From: Pagrus major
Lineage: Eukaryota > Chordata > Actinopteri > Spariformes > Sparidae
Reading direction: 5' to 3'
NCBI RefSeq assembly: GCF_040436345.1
Contig: NC_133224.1
Span: 8,486,741 to 8,550,740 of the forward strand
Length of the DNA stretch: 64,000 nt
The position numbers and the translations under genes are program-made. The notes under the pieces were generated by a model, which had not been told where the DNA came from, ran no database searches, and saw only the letters and a program-made list of their open reading frames with translations. Positions 27,354 through 38,304 of the stretch are shown piece by piece (position 1 is the first letter of the stretch; each line of letters opens with the position of its first letter).

Positions 27354-28895
27354 TTATATAAGTTCACAAAACACCTCTGTGATGCGTAAACCACCAATAA
27401 ATGCTCCACAGGAACAATTAGCCTGGCGAGAGTACTGGCCCCTATAATCATTGAATTCAAAGTCACTATTGTAGTAAGTCTTCCCACAGGTGCAATTCCA
27501 TTGCTGCTGGGTCGTATTTTGTGTATTTTCCTTTTGTAGCTGAACAAAGGGGGTCAAATCCCAGTTGTTGAGGCTCGTCTTAATTGTGGTTATTTCTTCC
27601 CTCTGGTGCTGTCCGGTTCTGCTGAAGAAGGACAGCGAGGAAGCAACAAAGTTCCAAAACACTTCCACCATTTCAAATTCTGGTACTGTCTCGTCTCCAT
27701 TTTCATCCAGATATGTGAGTGACTCAGAGGAAACCCTGCGCTGCTTCTCTTTATTGTCAGTTTTCTTCTTGCCAACACCTTTTGGATTGGTTGATGCATC
27801 ACAACAATCATCATACTCTGTTGTGAGAGAGCTGAGTTTGTTACCTTTGAAGGACAGGCCGTAGACGTGTCCCTTCTTCAAGTTCTTTGCAGACTTTTTG
27901 TCACACAATCCAATGGTCCAGTCAGAGTCTGCGGAAAGTCTGACCATCCACCTCTGGAAATTTGGAACTGACTTGGTACTACTGATGAGAAGAGTGGCAG
28001 AACACTGACCCATCCAACTATTGTAGAAAACCATCCTCTTGTCTTGGGACAGTGATATGCTGGGGCCCAAAGCCTGTGGGTCAAAGATCAGGTCTGGACT
28101 AGTTGCAACAAGCTCCTGGTGGTTCTCTGGGTCAACCAGGGTCAACAGGGAACCCCAGAAGTGGCCTGCTTGCTCCACCATCTTTTCACCCTTCTCTCTT
28201 ATCTCCTGAACCAGTTTGTCACGATCCCTGCCAGGCTCCAACCCTTTCCTCAGATCCACAGCCTTGGCCTTCTCCACATCCTGTTGCACCTGAGAACACA
28301 TCTGCAGGAATCTGAAGGTGTCCTTCTCGTTCTGTGCTGCTTGCATGCTGCTCCTGCTGGTTTTGATGGACACCATACGAGCAGAGACTGAACTCTGGAC
28401 ACTGGTCAGGGCAATGTCACGCAGGTTCGTCACAGCTTCAATGAGACGCACACTAGAGCGACCCAGCTTCTCTCTTTCACTCTTCTCCCACTTTTCCAGA
28501 CTCACATTGTCACCATCAGTTTTCACCAGTAAGGCACGCTGCTTAGTGTTGAGCTTTTCCATGAGCTCTTTGTGGGCTGTGGAGAAGGTCTTCATATTGT
28601 GAAGGCGGTGCTGGTCTTCAATGGCGCAGGAAACACACACACAGATCATGTCATCCAGGCAGTAGTACTCCAGGAGTTTGCCATGTTGTGGGCATTTAGT
28701 GATGGCACATAAATCCATGGGTTCAGTCAGAGGATGAGTTTGTAGTAACACAGGAGTGGTCAGGTGGGCCTGGAGGTGCTGGACACACATGGAGATCTCA
28801 CATTTCATGCAGGTCTTCTGTGCTGGTTTCCTGTCCTCCTCTGTACACATGTCGCAGAAGATAACTGGCAGCTCCGTTGGTGTTTTGTCAGACAT
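27354..28895 (-). CDS. RING-less TRIM-like protein, type B, copy B1 (513 aa)
   Basis: This is the leftmost intact type-B gene. The start is taken at MSDKTPTELPVIF (28895). An open frame continues 112 codons further upstream to 29231, but it translates the flank shared with A1 and A2 and has no domain, so it is read as 5' UTR. Its N-terminus is of the A1/A2 kind (DLCAITKCPQHG in the B-box linker), while the SPRY half is type B: SISLSQDKRMVFYNSW, DWTIGLCDKKSAKNL, VEVFWNFVASSLSFFSRTG. A Lys/Arg/Ser-rich loop (GVGKKKTDNKEKQRRVSSES) sits between SPRY strands. The C-terminal module reads CTCG, then TYYNSDFEFNDYRGQYS, then CSCG, and ends ITEVFCELI. Confidence 0.88.
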   Translation of the reverse strand: MSDKTPTELPVIFCDMCTEEDRKPAQKTCMKCEISMCVQHLQAHLTTPVLLQTHPLTEPMDLCAITKCPQHGKLLEYYCLDDMICVCVSCAIEDQHRLHNMKTFSTAHKELMEKLNTKQRALLVKTDGDNVSLEKWEKSEREKLGRSSVRLIEAVTNLRDIALTSVQSSVSARMVSIKTSRSSMQAAQNEKDTFRFLQMCSQVQQDVEKAKAVDLRKGLEPGRDRDKLVQEIREKGEKMVEQAGHFWGSLLTLVDPENHQELVATSPDLIFDPQALGPSISLSQDKRMVFYNSWMGQCSATLLISSTKSVPNFQRWMVRLSADSDWTIGLCDKKSAKNLKKGHVYGLSFKGNKLSSLTTEYDDCCDASTNPKGVGKKKTDNKEKQRRVSSESLTYLDENGDETVPEFEMVEVFWNFVASSLSFFSRTGQHQREEITTIKTSLNNWDLTPFVQLQKENTQNTTQQQWNCTCGKTYYNSDFEFNDYRGQYSRQANCSCGAFIGGLRITEVFCELI

Positions 28896-30132
28896 GTTTT
28901 CAGAAGCAGGCAGTCCTGATTGGATCTTTCTTGAATATAATTGGACAAATGATCTTCCTTCTGTCTCTTGCTCTGATTTTGCTAAGTTTTTCTGGTCTCT
29001 CAGTCTCTCCTCTGAATGTCTTGTCACATCAACATTGCACAACAGAGTGGTGGTGTGGTGTCGGACAGATCTGACTGCAGCCGTGTGGTTTGGTTCACTG
29101 ATAAGTTTAATTTCACAGATCATACAGGACACACCCACCATGGGAGTGATCATGTGTGTATCACTTGGCTGCAAATACACTGTAAAATCTTTTAGCGTGT
29201 AAAATGCATTACAACTAGCAATAAAATTCAAGGGAATTAGGAATCAACTGCTCTTGTCTTTCTGTTAAATAAACTCCTTAAGTTTCCCTTGTAAACAAAA
29301 GATTGATTCTGAATCAAGTATTATGAAATGGCCTTGGTTTTTGCCTGTCACTGGTCACTCAGAGTCTGCAGCGATAGCTTTTAGCTGTACTCAGTAGTAC
29401 CATTTGCTGGGTAATAAACTGTCCACAGTGTACACATAAACTAGTCTTTTACAGCTATACAACAGTGTCACTTATTCTCCTACTGCTCATAAAAAAGTCT
29501 TAGTCACCAAATGGTTTTGAAATTGTATTTTTGCCAATAAGCTCTCCTGTTTATTCAGATAAAGCAGCTGTGGACGTCCCACTTCATAGATAAACCAGGG
29601 ATGATTTACTTTCAGTCAATAACAACATTCCACACCTTCAAATTCAACTGGATTTATTACTGATCTGAGCAATTACAATGTATGTTCAATATGGAAGACA
29701 CAAATTCCCTCTTGCCATTCTGACTTTATGAGTCCATGAACAGTAAGATAACTGTATTATTTGACTATAGTGACACATTTACCACCAGTAGATGGAGACA
29801 AACACCTTAAACTCTCAAGCGGAAATAAGTAGAAATGTTACAGTTGCACTAAATGATCTTGTTGCGTATGGTAGAGGTAAATCCCAAAACAAAATAATTA
29901 GAATTAATACAATAAAAAGACATTCAGAACACAACAAATAACAACTTTTGCCAGTATTAATAATTGCAAAACCAACACTACAACTTCATTTGCAAGGAAC
30001 TTAACATTAATCAATGAGATTTAAAATCATCCAAAGAAAGCAAAAGACATCATTACTGTGGATATTTGTATGCATGAACTTCTCAGCTTTGAATCAACAT
30101 TAGCAATGATCAGTGGGGTAAATAACTATCAA
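28896..30132 (-). other. Spacer: 5' flank of B1 and 3' flank of B2
   Basis: This is a near-copy of 26111-27353. TTTATT near 29651 gives AATAAA on the gene strand, a likely B2 poly(A) signal. No TATAAAAG element is seen in the B1 flank. No further gene or RNA was recognised. Confidence 0.6.
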
Positions 30133-31674
30133 TTATATAAGTTCACAAAACACTTCTGTGATGCATAAACCACCAATAAATGCTCCACAGGAACAACTAG
30201 CCTGACGAGAGTACTGGCCCCTATTAGCCCTGTATCCATACTCGTTCTTGTAGTAAGTTATCCCACAGGTGCAATTCCATTGCTGCTGGGTCGTATTCTG
30301 TGTATTTTCCTTTTGTAGCTGAACAAAGGGGGTCAAATCCCAGTTGTTGAGGCTCATCTTAATTGTGGTTATTTCTTCCCTCTGGTGCTGTCCGGTTCTG
30401 CTGAAGAAGGACAGCGAGGAAGCAACAAAGTTCCAAAACACTTCCACCGTTTCAAGTTCTGGTACTTCCTCATCTCCATTTTCATCCAGATATGTGAGTG
30501 ACTCCGAGGAAACCCTGCGCTGCTTCCCTTTGTTGTCAGTTTTCTTCTTGCCAACACCTTGTGGATTGGTTGATGCATCACAACAATCATCATACTCTGT
30601 TGTGAGAGAGCTGAGTTTGTTACCTTTGAAGGACAGGCCGTAGACGTGTCCGTCCTCCAAGTTCTTTGCAGACTGTTTGTCACACAATCCAATGGTCCAG
30701 TCAGAGTCTGCGGAGATACTGACCATCCACCTCTGGAAATTCGGAACTGACTTGGTACTACTGATGAGAAGAGTGGCAGAACATTGACCCATCCAACTAT
30801 TGTAGAAAACCATCCTCTTGTCTTGGGACAGTGATATGCTGGGGCCCAAAGTCTGTGGGTCAAAGATCAGGTCTGGACTAGTTGCAACAAGCTCCTGGTG
30901 GTTCTCTGGGTCAACCAGGGTCAACAGGGAACCCCAGAAGTGGCCTGCTTGCTCCACCATCTTTTCACCCTTCTCTCTTATCTCCTGAACCAGTTTGTCA
31001 CGATCACTGCCAGGCTCCAACCCTTTTCTCAGGTCCACAGCCTTGGCCTTCTCCACATCCTGATGCACCTGAGAATACATCTGCAGGAATCTGAAGGTGT
31101 CCTTCTTGTTCTGTGCTGCTTGCATGCTGGTCTTGCTGGTTTTGATAGACACCATACGAGCAGAGACTGAACTCTGGACGCTGGTCAGGGCAATGTCACG
31201 CAGGTTCGTCACACCTTCAATGAGACGCACGCTAGAGGGACCCAGCTTCTCTCTTTCACTCTTCTCCCACTTTTCCAGACTCACATTGTCATCATCAGTT
31301 TTCACCAGTAAGGCCTGCTGCTCAGTGTTGAGCTTTTCCATGAGCTCGTTGTGAGCTGTGGAGAAGGTCTTCATATTGTGAAGGCGGTGCTGGTCTTCAA
31401 TGGCGCAGGAAACACACACACAGGTCATGTCATCCAGGCAGTAGTACTCCAGGAGTTTGCCATGTTGGGGGCATTTAGTGTTGCCACACAATTCCATGGG
31501 TTCAGTCAGAGGATGAGTTTGTAGTAACACAGGAGTGGTCAGGTGGGCCTGGAGGTGCTGGACGCACATGGAGATCTCACATTTCATGCAGGTCTTCCGG
31601 GCTGGTTTCCTTTCATCTTCTGTACACATGTCGCAGAGGATAACTTGCAGCTCCTTTTTTATCTCGTCAGACAT
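30133..31674 (-). CDS. RING-less TRIM-like protein, type B, copy B2 (513 aa)
   Basis: The N-terminus is of the MSDEIKKELQVILCDMC form. B-box 1 carries the TEDERKPARKTC variant; B-box 2 is complete. The C-terminal cysteine module has CTCG at 468-471 and CSCG at 494-497, with ITYYKNEYGYRANRGQYS between them; this in-between form is shared by B3 and B6 but not by its neighbour B1. The last strand is GLCITEVFCELI, adding a Cys where B1 has Arg. The start agrees with all other copies and is preceded by AAAC. Confidence 0.88.
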   Translation of the reverse strand: MSDEIKKELQVILCDMCTEDERKPARKTCMKCEISMCVQHLQAHLTTPVLLQTHPLTEPMELCGNTKCPQHGKLLEYYCLDDMTCVCVSCAIEDQHRLHNMKTFSTAHNELMEKLNTEQQALLVKTDDDNVSLEKWEKSEREKLGPSSVRLIEGVTNLRDIALTSVQSSVSARMVSIKTSKTSMQAAQNKKDTFRFLQMYSQVHQDVEKAKAVDLRKGLEPGSDRDKLVQEIREKGEKMVEQAGHFWGSLLTLVDPENHQELVATSPDLIFDPQTLGPSISLSQDKRMVFYNSWMGQCSATLLISSTKSVPNFQRWMVSISADSDWTIGLCDKQSAKNLEDGHVYGLSFKGNKLSSLTTEYDDCCDASTNPQGVGKKKTDNKGKQRRVSSESLTYLDENGDEEVPELETVEVFWNFVASSLSFFSRTGQHQREEITTIKMSLNNWDLTPFVQLQKENTQNTTQQQWNCTCGITYYKNEYGYRANRGQYSRQASCSCGAFIGGLCITEVFCELI

Positions 31675-33427
31675 GTTTACAATAGCAGGAAGTCCTGATT
31701 TGCTCTTTCGTGAATGTTATTAAGAGTTGAACAAAGGATATTTCGTGTTGGTCTTCGGTTGACTTGGCAAATAACTAAAAGTTAAAACTTATTTTGCTAA
31801 GTTTAGTTGTTCTGGTCTCTCAGTCTCTCGTCTGTATGTCTCGCCACGGCAGCACTGAACAACAGTTTAGTTGTCTGCTAACATTCAGGGGGTGGAGTCA
31901 AAATGATCTGACTGCAGCCCTTTTGTTTGGTTAAATGTTAAGTTTTATTTCACAGGTTATAAAAGCAACACCCATGGGAGTGGACATTAATGTATGACTT
32001 GCAAACATACCCTAAAGAAGGCTAGAACAATAGGAATTAATTGCTCCTTGTAAACAGAAGATTGGTTCATAATAAAGCATTATGAAATGGCCTTGGAATT
32101 CACTCAGTCTGAAGCGATAGCTTTTAGCTGTACTCAGAAGTACCATTTGCTGGGTAATAAATTGTCCACAGTGTACACATAAACTATACAACAGTGTCAC
32201 TTATTGTACTACTGCTCATAAAAAGCCTAAGTCAACAAAGATTAATAATTTACCTCAGGTAAAGTCTTCACTCAGTTGTAAGTCTGAAAGGTACACCGAG
32301 CTAAAACTAATGTGATACCTTCATGAAAGTTATAATGTTTGGCTTTTGTGGAAACTTTAAACTTTATAGACTTTGTGGAGCTGTTGAATTGTATGATCAT
32401 AAAGGTGGAACAGCATCTCTCAAAACACAACAAAAATTAAATATCACCTTAATGACCGTTGGATTTATTGCAGGGCTGTTGGACTGGCAATTGTTATAAA
32501 CTGGAAACTGCTATAAACTGGCAAATGAGGGTAAATCTTATTAAATAATGCACATTTTCATCATCTTGTATGGCTTGAAATTGTATTTATGACATAAAAT
32601 CTTCCTGTATAATCAGATACAGCAGATGTGGACATCCCACTTCATAGATAAACCAGGGGTGATTTACTTGATGAGAATAAACTGCAGTCATGAAGATGTG
32701 ATCATTTACTTGACTTTTACCAAACAAACTCTAGCTCCAGCAGTATTGGGTTTCACTTCACATATTGTTGTTACTCCAATTCCAGCTGTTCTTACATGAG
32801 CTGTGTTTTTTTTTTTTGTTTTTTTTTTCACATTTGTGTGAAAAGGGTAAAATGCTTAATTAAAAAACACAGTTTGTAATTTTACTTTTTCCACTTTTTG
32901 TTTAAGCCAGTCAATAACAACATTCCACAACTTAAAATTAAAATTTATTTATTACTGATTTGAGCAATTACAATGTTTGTTCAATACAAATTGAAGAAGT
33001 TCCTCCATGCCATTCTGACTTTATAAATCTTTGAACAGAAAGATAACTGAACAATGCAAGTGTAATGATACATTTACCACCAGTAGATGGAGACAAACAC
33101 CTTAAACTCTGAAGCAGAAATAAGTAGAAATGTTACAGTTACACTAAATGATCTTGTTGCGTATGGTAGACGTAAATCCAAAAACAAAATAATTAGAATA
33201 AATACAATGAAAAGACATTCAGAACACAACAAATAACAACTTTTGCCAGTAATAATAATTGCAAAACCAACACTACAACTTCATTTGCAAGGAACTTAAC
33301 ATTAATCAATGAGATTTAAAATCATCCAAAGAAAGCAAAAGACATCATTACTGTGGATATTTGTATGCATGAACTTCTCAGCTTTGAATCATCATTAGCA
33401 ATGATCAGTGGGGTTAAATGCAACCAA
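31675..33427 (-). other. Spacer: 5' flank of B2 and 3' flank of B3
   Basis: A TATAAAAG element lies at 31958-31965, 284 bp upstream of the B2 ATG. It is a perfect TATA box on the + strand and a weaker one (CTTTTATAACC) on the gene strand, so its direction is uncertain. The ISRE-like element of other copies is degraded here (AAATAACTAAAAGT). The B3 side contains a poly-T tract near 32810 and TTTATT signals near 32945. No other gene is seen. Confidence 0.5.
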
Positions 33428-34969
33428 TTATATAAGTTCACAAAACACTTCTGTGATGCATAAACCACCAATAAATGCTCCACAGGTACAATTAGCCTGG
33501 TGAGAGTACTGGCCCCTATTAGCCCTGTATCCATACTCGTTCTTGTAGTAAGTTATCCCACAGGTGCAATTCCATTGCTGCTGGGCCGTATTTTGTGTAT
33601 TTTCCTTTTGTAGCTGAACAAAGGGGGTCAAATCCCAGTTGTTGAGGCTCATCTTAATTGTGGTTATTTCTTCCCTCTGGTGCTGTCCGGTTCTGCTGAA
33701 GAAGGACAGCGAGGAAGCAACAAAGTTCCAAAACACTTCCACCATTTCAAGTTCTGGTACTTCCTCATCTCCATTTTCATCCAGACATGTGAGTGACTCC
33801 GAGGAAACCCTGCGCTGCTTCCCTTTGTTGTCAGTTTTCTTCTTGCCAACACCTTGTGGATTGGTTGATGCATCACAACAATCATCATACTCTGTTGTGA
33901 GAGAGCTGAGTTTGTTACCTTTGAAGGACAGGCCGTAGACGTGTCTGTCCTCCAAGTTCTTTGCAGACTTTTTGTCACACAATCCAATGGTCCAGTCAGA
34001 GTCTGCGGAAAGTCTGACAATCCACCTCTGGAAGTTCGGAACTGACTTGGTACTACTGATGAGAAGAGTGGCAGAACACTGACCCATCCAACTATTGTAG
34101 AAAACCATCCTCTTGTCTTGGGACAGTGATATGCTGGGGCCCAAAGTCTGTGGGTCAAAGATCAGGTCTGGACTAGTTGCAACAAGCTCCTGGTGGTTCT
34201 CTGGGTCAACCAGGGTCAACAGGGAACCCCAGAAGTGGCCTGCTTGCGCCACCATCTTTTCACCCTTCTCTCTTATCTCCTGAACCAGTTTGTCACGATC
34301 ACTGCCAGGCTCCAACCCTTTTCTCAGGTCCACAGCCTTGGCCTTCTCCACATCCTGATGCACCTGAGAATACATCTGCAGGAATCTGAAGGTGTCCTTC
34401 TCGTTTTGTGCTGCTTGCATGCTGGTCCTGCTGGTTTTGATAGACACCATACGAGCAGAGACTGAACTCTGGACACTGGTCAGGGCAATGTCACGCAGGT
34501 TCGTCACACCTTCAATGAGACGCACACTAGAGCGACCCAGCTTCTCTCTTTCACTCTTCTCCCACTTTTCCAGACTCACATTGTCATCATCAGTTTTCAC
34601 CAGTAAGGCCTGCTGCTCAGTGTTGAGCTTTTCCATGAGCTCTTTGTGGGCTGTGGAGAAGGTCTTCATATTGTGTAGGCGGTGCTGGTCTTCAATGGCG
34701 CAGGAAACACACACACAGGTCATGTCATCCAGGCAGTAGTACTCCAGGAGTTTGCCATGTTGGGGGCATTTAGTGCTGCCACACAATTCCATGGGTTCAG
34801 TCAGAGGATGAGTTTGCAGTAACACAGGAGTGGTCAGGTGGGCCTGGAGGTGCTGGACGCACATGGAGATCTCACATTTCATGCAGGTCTTCCGGGCTGG
34901 TTTCCTGTCCTCTCCTGTGCACATGTCGCAGAGGATAAGTTGCAGCTTCTTTTTTTTCTTGTCAGACAT
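33428..34969 (-). CDS. RING-less TRIM-like protein, type B, copy B3 (513 aa)
   Basis: The N-terminus is lysine-rich (MSDKKKKKLQLILCDMC), a form otherwise found only on the type-A copies A3 and A4, so this gene joins a type-A style start to a type-B SPRY. The coiled coil has MVAQAGHFWG where other copies have MVEQ. The cysteine module has the ITYYKNEYGYRANRGQYS segment as in B2, and its second motif is CTCG rather than CSCG. Both B-boxes are complete. Confidence 0.88.
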   Translation of the reverse strand: MSDKKKKKLQLILCDMCTGEDRKPARKTCMKCEISMCVQHLQAHLTTPVLLQTHPLTEPMELCGSTKCPQHGKLLEYYCLDDMTCVCVSCAIEDQHRLHNMKTFSTAHKELMEKLNTEQQALLVKTDDDNVSLEKWEKSEREKLGRSSVRLIEGVTNLRDIALTSVQSSVSARMVSIKTSRTSMQAAQNEKDTFRFLQMYSQVHQDVEKAKAVDLRKGLEPGSDRDKLVQEIREKGEKMVAQAGHFWGSLLTLVDPENHQELVATSPDLIFDPQTLGPSISLSQDKRMVFYNSWMGQCSATLLISSTKSVPNFQRWIVRLSADSDWTIGLCDKKSAKNLEDRHVYGLSFKGNKLSSLTTEYDDCCDASTNPQGVGKKKTDNKGKQRRVSSESLTCLDENGDEEVPELEMVEVFWNFVASSLSFFSRTGQHQREEITTIKMSLNNWDLTPFVQLQKENTQNTAQQQWNCTCGITYYKNEYGYRANRGQYSHQANCTCGAFIGGLCITEVFCELI

Positions 34970-36762
34970 GTTTTCAATAGCAGGAAGTCCTGATTTGCTC
35001 TTTCGTGAATGTTATTAAGAGTTGAAAAAGGATATTTCGTCTTGGTCTTCGGTTGACTTGGCAAAAAACTGAAAGTTAAAACTTATTTTGCTAAGTTTAG
35101 TTGTTTTGGTCTCTCAGTCTCTCGTCTGAATGTCTCGCCACGGCAGCACTGAACAACAGTTTAGTTGTCTGCTAACATTCAGGGGGTGGAGTCAAAATGA
35201 TCTGACTGCAGCCCTTTTGTTTGGTTAAATGTTAAGTTTTATTTCACAGGTTATAAAAGCAACACCCGTGGGAGTGGACATTAATGTATCACTTGCGAAC
35301 ATACTCTAAAGAAGGCTAGAAAATTAGGAATTAATTGCTCTTGTCTTTCTGTAAAAAAAAATGTAAACAGAAGATTGATTCAAATTAAGTATTATGAAAT
35401 GGCCTTGAAATTCACATTTGGTCACTGGTGACTCAGAGTCTAAAGCAATAGCTTTTAGCTGTACTCAGAAGTACCATTTGTTGGGTAATAAATTGTCCAC
35501 AGTGTACACATAAACTACTCTTTTATAGCTATACAACTGTGTTACTTATTGTGCTACTCCTCATAAAAAGTCAAATAAGATTAATAATTTACCTCAGGTA
35601 AAGTCTTCACTCAGTTGTAAGTCTGAAAGTTACACCGAGCTAAAACTAATGTGATACCTTCATGAAAGTTATAATGTTTGGCTTTTGTGGAAACTTTAAA
35701 CTTTATAGACTTTGTGGAGCTGTTGAATTGTATGATCATAAAGGTGGAACAGCATCTCTCAAAACACAACGAAAATTAAATATCACCTTAATGACCGTTG
35801 GATTTATTGCAGGGCTGTTGGACTGGCAACTGTCATAAACCGGAAACTGCTATAAACTGGCAAATGAGGGTAAATCTTATTAAATAATGCACATTTTCAT
35901 CATCTTGTATGGCTTTGAAATTGTATTTATGACATAAAATCTTCCTGTATAATCAGATACAGCAGATGTGGACATCCCACTTCATAGTTAAACCAGGGAT
36001 GATTTACTTGATGAGAATAAACTGCAGTCATGAAGATGTGATCATTTACTTTACTTTGACCAAACAAACTCTAGCTCCAGCAGTATTGGGTTTCACTTCA
36101 CATATTGTTGTTACTCCAATTCCAGCTGTTCTTACATGAGCTGTGTTTTTTTGTTTTTGTTTTTTTCACATTTGTGTGAAAAGGGTAAAATGCTTAATTA
36201 AAAAACACAGTTTGTAATTTTACTTTTTCCACTTTTTGTTTAAGCCAGTCAATAACAACATTCCACAACTTAAAATTTAAATTTATTTATTACTGATTTG
36301 AGCAATTACAATGTATGTTCAATACGAATTGAAGAAGTTCCTCCATGCCATTCTGACTTTATAAATCTTTGAACAGAAAGATAACTGAACCATGCAAGTG
36401 TAATGACACATTTACCACCAGTAGATGGAGACAAACACCTTAAACTCTGAAGCAGAAATAAGTAGAAATGTTACAGTTACACTAAATGATCTTTTTGCGT
36501 ATGGTAGACGTAAATCCCAAAACAAAATGAGAATTAATACAATGAAAAGACATTCAGAACACAACAAATAACAACTTTTGCCAGTATTAATAATTGCAAA
36601 ACCAACACTACAACTTCATTTGCAAGGAACTTAACATTGAGCAATGAGATTTAAGTTCATCCAAAGAAAGCAAAAGACATCATTACTGTGGATATTTGTA
36701 TGCATGAACTTCTCAGCTTTGAATCAACATTAGCAATGATCAGTGGGGTAAATAACTATCAA
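34970..36762 (-). other. Spacer: 5' flank of B3 and 3' flank of B4
   Basis: This 1.79 kb spacer carries an ISRE-like sequence at 35065-35076 and a TATAAAAG element at 35252-35259. The B4 side holds a T-rich tract near 36150 and TTTATT signals near 36282 (AATAAA on the gene strand). It closely resembles 46669-48472. No additional gene was found. Confidence 0.5.
35065..35076 (+). promoter_or_regulatory. ISRE-like motif upstream of B3, recurring upstream of several copies
   Basis: AAAACTGAAAGT matches the interferon-stimulated response consensus GRAANNGAAASY at 11 of 12 positions. The same sequence occurs 96-108 bp upstream of the ATG of six genes: B3 here, B4 (38401-38412), A3 (40935-40946), B5 (44231-44242), A4 (46764-46775) and A5 (52642-52653). 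It is altered upstream of B2, B6 and B7. It lies between the ATG and the TATA element, so it may be within the 5' UTR. Function is inference. Confidence 0.3.
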
Positions 36763-38304
36763 TTATATAAGTTCACAAAACACTTCTGTGATGCATAAAC
36801 CACCAATAAATGCTCCACAGGAACAACTAGCCTGACGAGAGTACTGGCCCCCATAATCATTGAATTCAAAGTCACTATGGTAGTAAGTCTTCCCACAGGT
36901 GCAATTCCATTGCTGCTGGGTCGTATTTTGTGTATTTTCCTTTTGGAGCTGAACAAAGGGGGTCAAATCCCAGTTGTTGAGGCTCATCTTAATTGTGGTT
37001 ATTTCTTCCCTCTGGTGCTGTCCGGTTCTGCTGAAGAAGGACAGCGAGGAAGCAACAAAGTTCCAAAACACTTCCACCGTTTCAAGTTCTGGTACTTCCT
37101 CATCTCCATTTTCATCCAGATATGTGAGTGACTCCGAGGAAACCCTGCGCTGCTTCTCTTTATTGTCAGTTTTCTGCTTGCCAACACCTTGTGGATTGGT
37201 TGATGCATCACAACAATCATCATACTCTGTTGTGAGAGAGCTGAGTTTGTTTCCTTTGAAGGACAGGCCGTAGACATGTCCGTCCTCCAAGTTCTTTGCA
37301 GACTGTTTGTCACACAATCCAATGGTCCAGTCAGAGTCTGCAGAAAGTCTGACAATCCATCTCTGGAAGTTCGGAACTGATGTGGTACTACTGATGAGAA
37401 GAGTGGCAGAACACTGACCCATCCAACTATTGTAGAAAACCATCCTCTTGTCTTGGGACAGTGATATGCTGGGGCCCAAAGCCTGTGGGTCAAAGATCAG
37501 GTCTGGACTAGTTGCAACAAGCTCTTGGTGGTTCTCTGGGTCAACCAGGGTCAACAGGGAACCCCAGAAGTGGCCTGCTTGCTCCACCATCTTTTCACCC
37601 TTCTCTCTTATCTCCCGAACCAGTTTGTCATGATCACTGCCAGGCTCCAACCCTTTTCTCAGATCCACAGCCTTGGCCTTCTCCACATCCTGATGCACCT
37701 GAGAATACATCTGCAGGAATCTGAAGGTGTCCTTCTCGTTCTGTGCTGCTTGCATGCTGGTCTTACTGGTTTTGATAGACACCATACGAGCAGAGACTGA
37801 ACTCTGGACACTGGTCAGGGCAATGTCACGCAGGTTCGTCACACCTTCAATGAGACGCACACTAGAGCGACCCAGCTTCTCTCTTTCACTCTTCTCCCAC
37901 TTTTCCAGACTCACATTGTCATCATCAGTTTTCACCAGTAAGGCCTGCTGCTCAGTGTTGAGCTTTTCCATGAGCTCTTTGTGGGCTGTGGAGAAGGTCT
38001 TCATATTGTGAAGGCGGTGCTGGTCTTCAATGGCGCAGGAAACACACACACAGGTCATGTCATCCAGGCAGTAGTACTCCAGGAGTTTGCCATGTTGGGG
38101 GCATTTAGTGTTGCCACACAATTCCATGGGTTCAGTCAGAGGATGAGTTTGTAGTAACACAGGAGTGGTCAGGTGGGCCTGGAGGTGCTGGACGCACATG
38201 GAGATCTCACATTTCATGCAGGTCTTCCGGGCTGGTTTCCTGTCCTCTCCTGTACACATGTCGCAGAGGATAACTTGCAGCTCCTTTTTTATCTCGTCAG
38301 ACAT
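36763..38304 (-). CDS. RING-less TRIM-like protein, type B, copy B4 (513 aa)
   Basis: B4 begins the alternating B-A part of the array. The N-terminus is MSDEIKKELQVILCDMC with the TGEDRKPARKTC variant of B-box 1. The SPRY half carries STTSVPNFQRW (Thr where most have Lys) and the loop GVGKQKTDNKEKQRR. Between CTCG and CSCG it reads KTYYHSDFEFNDYGGQYS, shared only with B5, its near-identical partner 5.83 kb away; the B1 form is close to it. One coiled-coil residue differs from most (GSDHDKLVREI). Confidence 0.88.
   Translation of the reverse strand: MSDEIKKELQVILCDMCTGEDRKPARKTCMKCEISMCVQHLQAHLTTPVLLQTHPLTEPMELCGNTKCPQHGKLLEYYCLDDMTCVCVSCAIEDQHRLHNMKTFSTAHKELMEKLNTEQQALLVKTDDDNVSLEKWEKSEREKLGRSSVRLIEGVTNLRDIALTSVQSSVSARMVSIKTSKTSMQAAQNEKDTFRFLQMYSQVHQDVEKAKAVDLRKGLEPGSDHDKLVREIREKGEKMVEQAGHFWGSLLTLVDPENHQELVATSPDLIFDPQALGPSISLSQDKRMVFYNSWMGQCSATLLISSTTSVPNFQRWIVRLSADSDWTIGLCDKQSAKNLEDGHVYGLSFKGNKLSSLTTEYDDCCDASTNPQGVGKQKTDNKEKQRRVSSESLTYLDENGDEEVPELETVEVFWNFVASSLSFFSRTGQHQREEITTIKMSLNNWDLTPFVQLQKENTQNTTQQQWNCTCGKTYYHSDFEFNDYGGQYSRQASCSCGAFIGGLCITEVFCELI

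Noticed and set aside
28896-29231. In-frame N-terminal extension of 112 codons on copy B1 (and 49 codons on A2)
   Set aside because: The extension translates the 5' flank shared with A1, where the frame is not open. It has no RING or other domain, and all thirteen copies share the MSD/MSN start.
30369-30863. A 164-codon frame on the same strand overlapping the SPRY region of type-B genes (also at 33664, 36999, 42829, 48709 and 54554)
   Set aside because: It is kept among copies only because the copies are near-identical. Composition follows the real SPRY frame shifted by one, and no domain is present.
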